The position numbers and the translations under genes are program-made. From assembly GCA_009869945.1 (NCBI GenBank), contig WIXG01000322.1, positions 1 to 64,000 of the forward strand: a DNA stretch of 64,000 nt, written 5' to 3'. Below are positions 32,701 through 45,800 of the stretch, piece by piece; position 1 is the stretch's first letter; every line of letters starts with the position of its first letter. The notes under the pieces are model-generated. The model had not been told where the DNA came from. It did no database searches and saw only the letters and a program-made list of their open reading frames with translations. The stretch comes from Mesaphorura yosii. Lineage: Eukaryota; Arthropoda; Collembola; Poduromorpha; Tullbergiidae.

Positions 32701-35136
32701 GATAAGTGCGGCGACTGAGCTCATAAAGATAAATACATACAAAATACGCACACAAGACGCAAACATGAATTGAGAATTTCGTGTTCCTTTTCTTAAGATT
32801 TGCATATAAGAATCTGTTTGTTATAACGTATGGCATGGCATAAATTGTTGCCCATTCACGATGACGATGCAGCATCCTTTAATTTGAACATGATTTCCTG
32901 TGATCCATCCGCAAAATCCCTGTCATTCTCAATGCCAAGCAATTGATTCTGACTCACACTGCCAAATAATTCTTGCTATGCTATGAACATTCTAAATACC
33001 TGACTACTTGTCCTACTATTGAACATACATGCGAACGATCTTTATCGTACTTTTTTGTTTCACTTCGTCCACGAGGCCATCTTCTTTTTTCATTACCACA
33101 GTCAGTGTGTCAGATTGACCGCTAGTTGACGAAGACCACCATCATGTCATATACTTTGTACTTTGATCGCATGCAACATGTGATGCTGATTTGCTGATGC
33201 TGAGATTTTCATCTGACTCCCTGACGCGTATGATATTATATTACACTAAAATTTAGATTGTGCTTTTGTTAATAATAAGCCAGACCAACAACGGTGACTT
33301 TGGCACGAATAATGAAATTCATTGCATTGCATTGTTAGCATTCCAATGTGTTTAAGTGAGCACGATAAAATTCTATTTACAATTCGGCCGGCATTACAAA
33401 AAACGCATCGCTTGCCAGTGTGATAAGTAGCAGCCGGTGAAAATGAAACGAGCCCAGGCGCGTTATGAAATTCTTTCTATTCCTGTGCAAACGATCACAC
33501 GCTACCGCCTGAATGATTCATGACCTTGACTTGACTTTGTGCCTGGATGCAATTCAAACAAATGAATATTGATTGACTGACCTTTGAGCGTGCGATTTGC
33601 TTGCTACTGAAGAGTTGCTCTTACTACTGGGCTTAAACATTGTGTTTGCAAATTGACTCTAATTTTATGTAACAGAATTGGTATGCAGCTATCTCTCATG
33701 AATGACAACGTATGAATTCTAAATCAAGACTGATGAACTTTATTATAATTTTATAGGATAGCGATGGTTCTTCGCCGAACATTGGGCGCTTCAGATCCAC
33801 TCGTGATCGCGAGAAGGAAAAGGGATTAAGTGGACTCCGAAACATTGGAAACACCGTAAGTCACAAATTAGGATAATTAGGAGTTGATGGATTTGAGTTA
33901 TAATGAATTTTTTGTATTGCAGTGTTTCATGAATAGTGTCATTCAGTGCTTAAGTAACACAAAGCCTCTTCTGGAGTATCTGAACAACAACGGTTACTCT
34001 GCTGATATCAGTACGTCCTCCAATATGCGTGGTGCTTTAATGAGAGGTACGCACTTCGAACAAAGAGATTCTTATCAATGTCTTGACTGAGAATTATACG
34101 CTGTGTTTACTTTTACAGCATTTGCATCAGTAATTCAGGAACTTTGGAATGACACCAAATCTGTTGTTGACACGTCAGCCTTCAAAGACCAGATCCAACG
34201 ATTCGCTCCACGATTCATGGGATACAGTCAGCAAGATGCTCAGGAGTTCCTACGATATCTGCTCGAAGGCCTCCACGAAGACGTGAATCGTGTCACTACA
34301 AAGCCACCACCCATTACTACTGAAATCGATGATTCGCTAAGGTATGACAATCGAAATGAAGTCCTAAATACTTTGAATTAACCGAAGTTTAATTTGAATT
34401 CTTTCTGTGTTTTCTCATTTAGTGATAGTCAAAAGGCCACAGAAGCCTGGAAGAGATACTTGCGATTCGACGACAGCAAAATCGTTGATCTCTTTGTGGG
34501 ACAATTCAAGTCTACGCTTAAGTGTACAAGCTGTGGCCACTGTTCAGTGACTTTCGACCCTTTTTGGGACTTGTCCCTTCCTATTCCATCCAAGGCTGGA
34601 CAAACGCGATTGTCCCAGTGTCTGGAGTTATTTACGAGAGAAGAAGTTCTCGATGGCGATGAGAAGCCCACCTGTTCAAAATGTCAGACGCGGCGTCGAT
34701 GCACGAAGAGTTTATCTATCCAGAAGTTCCCCAAAGTTTTAGTCATTCACTTGAAAAGATTTTCTCCCATGGAGAGGTACAGAGGAAAGTTGAACACTAC
34801 CGTCGATTTTCCCATGACCGGGTTGGACATGACCCCGTACGCAGCGAACCGCGGTCAAGGCTGTACATACAATCTTTATGGCGTCTCAAATCACTCTGGT
34901 TCAACATATTCTGGTCATTATATCGCCTATTGCAAACACCCATACAATGGAGAGTGGTACTGCTATAATGACTCCAGGTACTTTAACTCCAGAAACGTAG
35001 TAATTGTCAATTTTAGGACGTGCTAACTAACATTTCCTCTACCGTCAGGGTTTCGTCGATGTCTCCAAACAGCGTGGTGTCGAGTGACGGTTACGTTCTC
35101 TTCTACGAGCTTGCCAGCCAAAGCTCGCATCTTTAA
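23734..35136 (+). CDS. USP2: Ubiquitin carboxyl-terminal hydrolase 2, long isoform
   Basis: Exons 23734-25908, 33757-33855, 33923-34046, 34119-34341, 34423-34977 and 35049-35136 join in phase to 1087 residues. The cysteine protease removes ubiquitin from substrates. Residues 1-725, from one exon, form a Ser/Thr/Asn-rich disordered region with a poly-Thr run (24.49-24.52 kb) and one conserved-looking helix around [19 protein letters not shown]. The USP domain starts at [13 protein letters not shown]. The catalytic Cys (about 759) is the first codon of its exon; the general-base His is in SGHYIAYC (about 1039) and the third residue in YNDS (1056-1057). Zinc-binding pairs C908/C911 and C958/C961 are present. 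The blocks [22 protein letters not shown] and [10 protein letters not shown], and the end LFYELAS, favour USP2 over USP21 or USP8. The N-terminus is far longer than human USP2-69 (605 aa). The 7.8 kb intron after the first exon holds a second start exon. Confidence 0.95.
25909..27230 (+). other. 5' part of the long USP2 intron
   Basis: The intron begins with a good donor (AAT|GTAAGT). This segment has no recognised gene. A stretch near 26.05-26.15 kb is a low-complexity run of TTAACT/TTGAC words. Nothing else stands out. Confidence 0.5.
27231..28370. mobile_element. Candidate non-autonomous DNA transposon with terminal inverted repeats
   Basis: The ends are inverted copies. 27232-27265 reads AATTGGACCTACCAGTGGAA... 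and the reverse complement of 28336-28369 reads AATTGAACCTATCAGTGGAA..., matching at 29 of 34 positions including the shared core CAGTGGAAAAAGTGC. About 1.07 kb lies between them, including a long imperfect hairpin (27598-27813). No transposase frame is recognisable, so it would be non-autonomous. CAGTGG-type ends recall hAT elements, but the repeat extends outward past CAGTGG and I see no clear target-site duplication, so the superfamily is open. It sits in the large USP2 intron. Confidence 0.55.
27598..27813. repeat. Long imperfect inverted repeat (hairpin)
   Basis: GATACTTTCTGCTAAA at 27650-27665 is the exact reverse complement of 27742-27757. The similarity runs outward through CCAGAT...GCC.CAA and GGCCTAATGG..GGTT to about 27598 and 27813, giving arms of roughly 70-85 bases at about 70% identity. 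The loop side is less well matched. It lies wholly inside the candidate transposon and may be an internal palindrome or a second element nested in it. The left arm contains TGGCCTAATGGT, which resembles a tRNA A box, but there is no B box. Confidence 0.65.
28371..33756 (+). other. 3' part of the long USP2 intron
   Basis: Apart from the alternative first exon at 30703-30858 I find no coding exon, RNA gene or transposon. A short repeat of TTGGAA/TGGAAT words occurs near 31.67-31.71 kb. The intron ends with a good acceptor (tttatag) at 33756. Confidence 0.5.
30703..30858 (+). CDS. USP2: Alternative first coding exon of USP2 (short isoform)
   Basis: Inside the 7.8 kb USP2 intron an ATG opens a 52-codon frame ([20 protein letters not shown]...) ending in a Ser-rich stretch. 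It reaches a good donor (GGCGAG|GTAACT) exactly at a codon boundary. The next USP2 exon at 33757 also begins in phase 0, so the two join in frame to give a 414-residue enzyme with the whole catalytic domain; the catalytic Cys would be residue 86. Mammalian USP2 likewise makes USP2-69 and USP2-45 (396 aa) from alternative 5' exons, so length and layout agree. The exon is inferred from frame, donor and phase; no transcript is available. Its promoter would lie just upstream, within the intron. Confidence 0.68.
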
Positions 35137-35315
35137 CATCATCTGCCCGAAGCTCAATTTAAGTTCTACAGTCATTACCGCCATTGCATTAGCGTTTGTT
35201 CTCGTGGCCATACTAAATTACAAATGGTCAGAAGTCAGATTCAAATTTGAAGATAGCCATTGGATTCATTTCGCCGAGAGCACGGATTTAAAGATTACTC
35301 AAATAGGATTCCGCA

Positions 35316-35321
35316 AATAAA
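35316..35321 (+). terminator. USP2: Candidate poly(A) signal of USP2
   Basis: AATAAA lies 180 bases after the USP2 stop codon. It is the first such hexamer on the + strand after the stop. Confidence 0.5.
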
Positions 35322-37649
35322 TGCAAAGTGAATCGTGCAAATGTTAATTATTTTACTAGTTTGTGAATGAGGACCTTGCTAAGCCTTGAGATTCTTACTC
35401 ATTCGATTCTCAATCTAATTTAACGTAACCTTGTGATTAAAATGGCAAGACCAAGAACAACTAGGCAATGACAAGCTAGTCAGAACCTCTGCTGTTACTT
35501 CACCTTTTTACTTTTTACGTGTAAAAGGTTGACGATGCTTGAGTCCCGAAATTCAATCTCTAACGTCTAGCGTGAAGTCGCGACTTTAACTAGATTACTT
35601 AATTAGCTCCGAATGTATTCAAACGCACGTATTGCAAAGGATTAGCAGATATTCGTCATCAGACGTAACACTTTTGAGAATGAGTCATAGTCTTGCAAAC
35701 TTGGTGTACTAAATGAGAGAGCACGTAAGCCATAATACAAAGAATATTTTTGTATAGTGTAAAACTAATTATGGCAAGAATCTACGTAAAATTCAAATAT
35801 GTGAGAAAGACATTCAAGTCTTCAATATGTACGAATTCGCCAAGAAAAGCAAACTTGAATTTAGCATTTAAGAATTGAAGGGTAGTCTCGCTATTTAAAA
35901 GAGCTGGAATCTTTATTATGTTGTGTACTGTTAATCTAAGCCCGCACCGAAAGTCTGCTAATTTTTCTGATCATTATCTCATTTAGACGTCACTTTGTAC
36001 ACAGAGTACTCAGTTAATTCCCCTTTCCGCGTGAGCGTCAATTGCATTTTCTTATTAAGCTGTCCGTTGAAAATAGAGCATGTCCCTGTTTTTCATTTTT
36101 GCCGTAATCTTGAGTTTTCATTGATTGAAAGGTTTCGATTTTGTAACTTCTGCATTAACTCAATTTATTGTGTTGTAATCGTATTTATTTAATTGTGATA
36201 AACACCTTTGTAACGATATACGTAATTGTAATGAAATAGACTTGCGAGTTGCATAGACAGCGTGTGGGCGTGAACGCAAAGCATGGAACGATTTTAATGT
36301 GTCAAAAGTAGTTAGTTCATTCATCGCATTCTTAGAAGTATTATTTCTAGTTTTGGTTAAGAGATTGTTTAGGGCCGTACTTGTTACCTAAACAAGATAC
36401 GTGAAATGCTACAGTCATCTAATAGAGAATGAGATTAGAGATCTTGTGAATAATCTTTAATGGTGCGTTTTATAAAAAAAAACTGGAAGACTGAGCTTTA
36501 AATATTAATTTGATTTCTCTGGTCAGCAGTCTACGTGTGGTATGACTCATGTTTTTGTTCAAGTAACTGCAACATTTGGACGATTACGATTGTTTAGTTG
36601 TAAGATTCACTTCACTCTGTGCTACCCGCGTGCACTCAGTGCGTAAAACCTTATGCAATAGAATTCTCAACCAACTCATTGAGTTAGAAGAACACAGTGT
36701 AACTAGAAGATACGTGATTTTAGATTGTAAGTACATGAATGTTTTAGTTAAAGGACGGTAACTTACCGTTCATAAATGAGCAAGATAATCATTGTGACTT
36801 GATGAAAGAATTATGCGAAAATAAATGAGAAACAATTCTCGAACTAACGAACATTTAAGGGCAAAGGTCAGGGCACTTCTTCAGGCTGTTGGCTCGATTT
36901 CCGTGATGATGTATTCGATGATGATAAGCGATAAAAATTAAAAATCGTCTGCAATTTCGCACTGCATTCAGTGAGAAATGTGAGGACACAAACTGAAAGT
37001 CCTTTCCTTCATATTCATAACACAGCTTTCATCGTTTCGTCACCACACGTCGGCTTTCACCTGTGCAATCGATCCGATTTTCAGGAACAGAAGCCCAGGA
37101 AGTAATTTATAGCAGCAAAACAATACGTTCGTGCTCTTAAAGGTTAAGCGAACAAGTAGCCGTCGAACCAGCTATCAGTTCCATAGGATTTTAACGTTTT
37201 AGTTGATCAGGCTCTTTCAGTTCCAATCAAAACACTAACCTGGTAGCCTTGAAACGCTCACATTTGTACCAAAATCAGGGCATACGCGTGCCGCACAAAG
37301 CACAAGGCACTACGCACCTTGAGCGTCACCGAGTTCGCAGAAAGCCGGCGAACGGTTGAGATTTGAACTTACAGCTTTGACCTCGGCCTATTTGGCAACT
37401 GGCACAAGTAAAGAAATTAGGGCAATTTCCGACTCCCAATCCGTCAGTGGCGTGACACAAGACACGTGGCCAAGCCAAGGGCCAGCTAGCCTTCGCGTAT
37501 CTGTCCAGTTGTAACTAAACGTGCTACTTATCCAGTGACTAGTCATTAAATTCTTGTAAAGTGACCACCATCGCTCGTTGTGTGAAAGGTTCATTGCCGG
37601 CACCTGAAGCTTCAAGATCTGACATCAACTCCTACTTACAATTGTCACA
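35322..37649. other. Interval between USP2 and THEM6
   Basis: No coding exon is recognised in 2.3 kb. It should contain the THEM6 promoter and 5' UTR at its right end. The frames present are short and start at non-ATG codons in several cases. Confidence 0.45.
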
Positions 37650-38417
37650 ATGTTCGACCTGCTGTGCAGTATTATCTCCAACTGCTTCTCAGTATTTTGG
37701 TATTGTACGCCTTTCCTGTTCTTCGTCTATTTCCTGGTGGACATTCATTATTACATTCGTGTGATCCTGGCAATCGCCTATGCAAAGCGTGTGCGATCTA
37801 AAATAGGCTTCACTGATCCATCCGAAGTTTACGGTGAGACGTGGGGAGAGACTGAAATTGTCCGAGGTATTGGTCTGGAATTGAATTAGACTTCTTGATT
37901 GTACAGGAATTGTGCTGCCCAGTGATGCTGACTTCCTGTTTACTCACATGAACAATGGAAGATATTTCCGGGAATATGATTTTGCAAGATTTGATCACGC
38001 TACCAGATCTGGACTCTTCAATCAAATGCAAATTCATGGAGGCGGATTCCCAGTAGCGGCTCATACAATTCGCTACAGACTATCAGTCATGATGTTTTCA
38101 GTGTACAAGGTTTGAACTTTCATTAGTCTTATCATTAGTCTTTTCTAATTTCTGTTCAATTTTGAATGTTGATACAGATCGTCACTCGCCCGGTATATTG
38201 GGACGCAAAATTCATATATGTCGACCAAAGAATAATCTCAGTTCGTGATGGCATCACCAGAAGCGTTGGGTACGCAAAGATCACGGTCAACTTCAACATT
38301 GAACACTGGCTTGCGAGGGAACATCCTGGTCTGGTCAAACCTGAAATTCCAGATGATTTGAAAAAATGGATGGATTACCTCAGCTCATCCAGTGACATGA
38401 TGAAGAAATCTAATTAA
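37650..38417 (+). CDS. THEM6: THEM6-like thioesterase-superfamily protein
   Basis: Three exons (37650-37833, 37907-38109, 38178-38417) in consistent phase encode 208 residues, the same length as human THEM6. An N-terminal hydrophobic helix (about residues 13-35, ending LVDIHYYI) is followed by a basic linker. The hotdog domain then carries the family signature GIVLPSDADFLFTHMNNGRYFREYDFAR (residues 62-89), then HTIRYRLSV, a PVYWDAKFIYVDQRIISVRDG strand pair and the C-terminal PEIPDDLKKWM..LSSSS. Human THEM6 is an ER-linked protein of the 4HBT-like superfamily whose substrate is not settled, so an acyl-CoA role here is inference. It converges on the globin gene, with 1.4 kb between stops. Confidence 0.93.
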
Positions 38418-39831
38418 CGATTGGTTTAAGTTATCAGCAAATTTTCTTTATTCTCTGTTAACTATAGATATTGTTACCTTTTACTTAATTCTTGACACAA
38501 TACAGTTTTGATCGGTAGTTGGTGGTATCGCGTTCGGGTGAAGTAGCATAGCAGGTCTATGAAGTGTTGGACAGCACAAATGACGTTATGACTTCTAAGT
38601 AATAATAGATGATTGAGCTTGTGATTTAGGATTTCTGTTTATTCAGTTCCTGTCTTTATTCAGACATTCAGAGCTACTTTTGCTTAGTGTGTAGGCTAAT
38701 CAATTACCAAGCTTTAAACTTATCCTTGTGATCTTGACTTCGTGATACTGATGTTGATTCGAACTCGAATTACAACTAACCATAACTAAATAGCATCCTA
38801 GTTGAAATGTTGAAAATGATTAAATATTGAAATGCAATGATTGTTCCAGTGTCATTTCCAACTTCTGTGTTATATGGCCTTCCCCAGTCCAGCTGCTGGC
38901 TACAATTTTGAAGGTCCAGTTTGTAAAATGTGGAAATTTCATCTCGCAAAATTAGCCATGCTGGCAGCCTTCGTTTCATGAAGCCTCTTTGTCAGTACTT
39001 CCCAGCGCAATCCAGTATGACAGAAGGCACAACCTTCACTCACATTATTGATTTTTTGATTAGACACTTTCATAGAATCTAAGAACTCGAAAGAAGAGAT
39101 AAACAAAAGCCGTTTGATTACGAATGACACTTGTTTATTGGGCTTGCTCACAAATCAGAGCAGTTGTACAGTTTATACTTCGATACAATAAATTATAGAG
39201 AGCTGTGCCATACGCATTTTGAGTTCAGATTTTTCTCAAATTCTGAAGATAGAAATTAAATAGTATTACGATGACGCACATCAATACTTACAATACGTAC
39301 TATTATCATTCATCAACTTAAATTAAGAAGATTCACTTAATCCGAAATATTTTAATGAAAACGAATACAAATACGCAATTTATATTACTACAATGCTAAC
39401 TCAATTATCACACAGCAGCTTATTTGCGAAAGAATTTCTTCCAAATGAGTGTTTTTGTAAGAAATGAATCATTTCAATTAGAATAGTAGTAGAGTGCGAA
39501 AAAAATGTGTCGAACTTGCTTTCATTCCGTGCAGTGACTTAAAGTACACAGTGAGAAAAAATGAGTCAAAATAAACTCTGAGCTTCTGGAAGTCCCAACA
39601 CTCCCATATTGTTTTCTTAATTGAATACGTAGTTAACTTCGTCTTGCAAGACCTTGCAAGGGCCACTCGCCAGTGGTTAACATTTTAAATGAAATTATAT
39701 TACCATAGTTTATATACACATAAGTAATGAGTAGGTTAAGTAAGTATCACACATGCTACACCTTTCAATGACAATAATTTCTTGTGTCAAATAAAACGAA
39801 TAGAATTGTTCCGCTAATTATGATTGCCTGT
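38418..39831. other. Convergent 3' interval of THEM6 and the globin
   Basis: Stops of THEM6 (+) and the globin (-) face each other here. AATAAA at 39187-39192 on + and TTTATT (minus AATAAA) near 39131 are possible poly(A) signals, which would make the 3' UTRs meet or overlap. No other gene is seen. Confidence 0.4.
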
Positions 39832-42800
39832 TTACTTCGAGCCCCTTTTCGCACGTTCAGCTTGTATTAACGCCTCCTTCATTTTACTTGCTATGTACTT
39901 AAACAAGTGCATCCAAGCTTCCTGCAGCTCTTCGCTCCAGACATCTTGCAGGGAGGGTTCGATTGCTTTCACAAATTGTGGACCAATGTACTGGAAGGAA
40001 GTAATCACAAAAGTTAAGACACCTGGCCTTTCAATAACGTTACAAATTATGGGGAAGTACTCACGTCAATATATTTCTTCGGAGCACCGTAGTAGAAATG
40101 ATTCTTGCCTAAATCGAGAAGGAGTTTGTCTAGTTTCTCCTTTTCGTCGAGTCTTGCGGCTGCTTTCTGGACGAACGCCATTACTCTGCAAACATAAGAC
40201 AGTGATAAGCAAAGCATGATCCCTTAAGACCTGCGCCAGTGAAAAGCTAATGCGGCTAACCTCAGTGCATGCGCTCTCAATTGCTTGGAATGCTTCAATT
40301 CTTCGACCTTGATTCCACTGAATGGCATAAATACTTCCTTGACGTCTGGATGCGTCTCGAATAACCTGTGTAACACAGAAATATCATTGGTCAATTCATC
40401 GCACCTGCAAAGTGATCGACCGTGTCAAGCCATAACAATAACTAATGCGTGTTGCATGTCACTGCTGCGTTTGCTATTTGATTCGAGTCCACATTTGTCA
40501 CTCGGTCATTAGGTCGTTATCGGAATGTCGGAATTTAGATTTCACGCGTCCCACCTTTCAAAGACTTTTCGTCTTGTGCTTTCGAATTAAAATTCCAATC
40601 GCCAGATCAATCATCTTGTGTGTGTGTCTGTCGCTTAATCGTTCACATTGCCTTGTCCGTGTTTTGTGAGCCTCAAATTCCCCAGTCCCAAAGTTGGAAC
40701 TTTGATCACTTTGATGTGTCTTGTGCCTGTGCCTATTCTTTCTTGTCTATTTACCGCTATTAACTATAATTCTGCCTCATCTTGCATTCTGCGAATTCCG
40801 ACGCACACCGAATTCGACGGAAATCGAATCCTCAAAGTGATTAATACGAATGAATACGCCTATTCTCTTCGACTCTGTGAAAACTTAGAAGTGACAAAGT
40901 TCCAACAAATTAACGGAGAAAAGACAAGAGTAATAAAGTTCAAAGGAATTACAAGCGCGACTGGAATAAGGTTGAAACATTTGCAATTTCGTTTGTGTGA
41001 CTTGATTCTACAGTCAACACTTTTGCTCTTTTGGAATGAGATGTAATTACAGTCGGACATCAAAGTCTCAGAATTACTATTCCTAGTTTTAGACAGGAAT
41101 CGCTATCGCTCAGAGAATTCATGGAAAATTTTGCAATGAAGGGCTTGAGTGAAATATTGCGCGGTTTAAGGAGAATTGTCGTTAATCCATTGATTCTGTT
41201 CAGGGAACCAGTTGAGCTGCGGTCTTGTCTTGATATTCTCAAAAGAGACTTTCTTTCATTCTGCCTTAATGCGTCTTCCGCTCTCTTAAGATTCATTCAA
41301 GAAAGATGGAAAAAGGTCGCATAACAATTGCGAACGGTGTCCTCTCAAATCTATTATAAATTAAGAGGTGTGCAACTCTAACACAACCCGTGAGCGTTGA
41401 ATCCTCCTCGTCTTTAAGAGTAGAATTATAGAATTCGGCAGCATCCGTTTACCGCTTATCATTGAAAATGAATGAACTCTGAGTCAAGGACAATTATTAA
41501 TCTAGGTGCGTATAAAACTAAAATATCAGCGATTCCAAGCTGAACTCCTTCATCGTTATGCTTGGAATTAAAGTAGGACTCAACTTTGTCAAGATGGTAT
41601 CCGGACTCAATCTCCTCTGTAGCTGTAACAGCTGTTGAACGTGCAGCAAGCGCAAGGTCGAAGCCAACGAGGCGTACAAAATTACAAAATGACGGAAATG
41701 ACTATTAAATTCTTGTGAGATCATGTCAAGAGTCAAGACATTCATACAATAGAAAGCTCATAATGAAATTCTGTCACTCTTGATGTTTGAACTCTATTCT
41801 CTGGTGAAGACGGAGACAGCGACCTTATTCATCCAGAATTCGAGAATTCGGGCGAGCATTGTTATGCACGAATTGCTCTTTTGTGTATGAATCACTGCTC
41901 ACTAGCCATGTTGCTGTCGCTTCCTCTCTTGAATATTAGGCACTGAATTTTCTAATAGCTTGCAGATGCAAGACTCAGCAGCTTCTCCCGAAACAACTCA
42001 TCGCATATTCTATATCTTGTTTCCTTTCTGATTTTGGCATTATCCAAGGCAAAAAAGCAAACCCTCTTCAAGTCAAAATTGACATAATCTTGGCCAAACA
42101 CGTGTGGAATCCGGAGATGCGTGACACAGAAGCCCCAGAAGTTCAGCCAAGCAGAATTAAGCAAGCCACAGGATTTGAGAATCAAAGCAAGCTGTGGGGT
42201 GACAAAATTATTGTAGTCGAGTGCCAATCTAGAACTCGAGTTTCGGAGTTACTTCCTGCTGAAGGTGTTTTTGCTCTGTTGGATTCACGTCGACTTCTCT
42301 GCGGGCTGTTGCGATGAGATATGATTTCCACTCCTTGCGAATTTTACACGTTCTGACATTCATTTCTAGCCCTTCCGCAATAATCTCAGCACGCTGATAA
42401 TGCAAAATCAGTCATGAGACTGATTTACGTTCGTTCAACCGAAATTTAAAATGGCAGACAAAATTTTTATGGGCTTCTTTGCTCAAACCTTTTGGCTTCG
42501 ACTAACTTGGAAATCTCAAAATCTGTGCTATTTTGTAGTGTTTTTGGTTCAGTGATGTCACAAATTGAAGATTTGCCGAACGCATTCGCCAAGTAATACC
42601 TTATCACAGACAAGAGAGTGAAAGCCAGTCACAGGTACCAATCAGAGGAAAATATTCCTGAAGTTGGCCAGGTGGCAGGCTGATTATCTTGCACAACCAT
42701 CGCTGTGGAGCCGACTCTATTTTGTGTATCTTCCATGTTTGACAAAGAAGTCAGCGACTCCAGAAAGCTCAAAAAGAGACCGCGTATTTGAAGTTGGAAA

Positions 42801-45800
42801 GTTGTTGTTAGCTCTCAATTCTCACTCTAAACGTGTTGTGCAGATTAAATATCTTCTGGACTCATTTTGATAATTGAACTTTCCTTAATTAGTAGTGCGT
42901 GGGCTGATTTTGCAGCTCTCCAGTTCATATCGATTGGCCCAATACTGATCAGGGGATCATGTCGGCTGAAGAAGAGTTAGATATCAGACCTTGCGGAGTT
43001 ATCCGGCATGAACTCAGGGAATGTCTTCTGAACAGCAAATGTGTCACAATAGTAAGCGTGTACTTAATATTTAGTCTTATTTGAGAATAATTAAGTGTGA
43101 GTGATCACTCCTTCCCCTTTCATTGCCTAATAGCACAAGAAAACGCCAAAAGAATGTTTAAGATCCAAGGACCACACTGCACCAACGGAATGTAAGCCAC
43201 TGCAAGTCGCGTTCTTTGAATGTAAACGATCTCTGGTAAGTAATGCATTGCTCAAGCCTTTCATAATTACCATCCGCTTGAATCGCCCATTTTTGACCGT
43301 GTTTAGTTAAGATTTTGGTACTTGTTTTGTTGCAGCTGGATAACCGAGTGAGATTTCGAGGTCGGAAAGGTGTTTAGAAATATTGTGAAGATTGTCAAGA
43401 CGTGACTGCGCTGCGCAACATGGTTAAACACGACTGCGTTCTTCCTATCGTGTATCAGTCAATTTATACTTAGGTCCAATAGTGGAGAAGAGCTCATAAC
43501 TATTAAACCAACTGCCCTAAGCACCACGAATATTTTACAGTCAAGTGTAGTTAAGTAGTACCTTTAATAAAATATCTACTTGCTTATATTTCGTGTGAAC
43601 CGCCGCGTCCTTTCGTCACTCCTAATGATTTGAAGATAATTGTAAGCGTACAAATCTCACACTTCCACGAATCGTTCCATCATAGCATGCAATCGTCAGT
43701 TCTACCGATATTATTGTTTAGAGTGACAAGTTCACGGAACTTGTCATCCACCTGTCAAAATATTTCGACTGAGCAGAACGTGTTCTGGCTTTAATTTGCC
43801 AACACGCGGAAGTTCCATGAAATACCATGCCCGTCTCAGAACCAGGAAATAAAAAAATGGGTTGCTCTGAAGTCTTGTGAGCTGTGAGTGTTCACTCGAC
43901 AGACAGCTGGGAGAAAGCAGTATAGCATCTTCACATGTTTTGTCATTACGGCTTTCCGGGTGGATAGGTACTAGGTAAACTCGGAGGCACCTACGCTTCA
44001 TTGACTTCCCCACATTTACTTCTCCGATCTCCGGTGAAAGTGTATTTTCTTCCTCACGCGTTTGAAAGTAGAGCCTGAATAGAATGATTTTGAGAACAAA
44101 CGCAATAAACCTTCAATCTTCTCACCAACACGAGAACCAAAGCCAGTCAGCTTGAAATGACAACGCACGAAGTCTATCGACAATCGATATTCCAAAAATT
44201 TGAGTAGGATTGCATTAAGTCGAACCGAGTTATTTGTGCAGGATTGTATCTACATCCAGCACCAGTACAGTACGCAGTTTCTGTTCTTTCGTTCGTCACC
44301 ATCGAGAACGAGCAGGGACAGACGGCGAGGCAAAGAATGGATTGAAAGTTTTGAAGATTTGTTAGTTTTTCACTTGAGTATCTCGATCGGTTCGGTTCAA
44401 CATTGGTGCAAGCGGCTCTTCTGTAGTCAGTAAAAGAATTCAAGACGAATGTGAACTCTTTCACGCAAATATTGATAAACTCGTGTTTTTCTTCTTCTCA
44501 AAGGAATAACGAAAAATAAATAGATTCTTTTGTATTAGACTTTCAAATTCCGCCATTCATCTTATCATCAACTTGGAATCCGTATTATTCCCCAATTTCC
44601 CATTTGTTTAATACTTTCATTCCAAAGCCTGCACTCTTTGCACGAAGAAAGCACTTCGAGATGCCACACGCAGACAAATAGCCGGCGCTGAGAGGCTGAG
44701 ACTATAAGACGGTTACGACATGAGCACTCCGTGAAGGGATATCCGACATCCGCAAATTATGGAAGTCGTGCTCTGCTCGTATTTGTGCCTCAAAATCTTA
44801 GAACTCAACAGCTTTTCAACTCATTGAGATATAATGGATTGCTCCATTAGACGTAATAGTGGCAATAGCCTCAGCTGGCACGAACCTCTTCAATTGCGGC
44901 AGAGATCTGTCGAAGATAGAATGCTCTTGAGAATGAAATTGTTGATGGCTCGGGTTTCTGGAGTGTTTAATCAGCATCCAGCGATAATACAAAACTAAAT
45001 GGAATTAAGAGGGAAGGCACTCCGGAAGGGAAAACAGAGTCAGTCACAGGACACGGCCGAGCCGATGCATTCAACGGAGGAGCAAGTCCGGGAGGAAGCA
45101 GCTGACGTGACGAAGAATTATATATCAGACCAGAGCGGTGTTTGCAACTCAAGCCTGCCTCTGGTTGCATGAAAAGCGGATATTGCATACAATTCACGAC
45201 AAAGGCACACATCCAATGCCCAATGTCCAAAAGCACAGTGCAGTGCACACTAAGTATCTCGAGTAAACACATTTCAGCGGATCTCGGATCCTTTGCATTT
45301 TCAACACACAAAAAACATGTGTGGAGAAAGATGGGATCAAGAAGATACTCACCAGTTGATCGGCATGTGACGCTACACAAACGTATTTACATCTGACTCT
45401 TATATACCGGCAATTGAATTGATTTTGCAACTAAGCGCAATTAGAAGGATGCAAAATTCATGTTCATGTTTTAAAATCTCTTAAGCTGGTATCAGTAAGA
45501 GACTGTCCGCCCTAGCTACCTGATGTCAGCCTTCAGCCGCGTCAATTCGACTAGAATCTCAACTCTTTCATTGGTTCTCTGGTTGCTTTCTCACCTTTCA
45601 GCTCACTCAGCTTCAAAGTGCAAATCACTTGTTCTGACTAAAATTAGTTAGATCAAACATCAGTCATGAATTATGGCTCTTGAATTGATCAATTCATGAT
45701 TGTCAATTGCTTCCGAAAATTCCAGCCTTAGCTACATGAATGAGAATGATTGGATAGATTTGATGAATACTCTCTGGCATATGGTAACTCCTACATGCGT

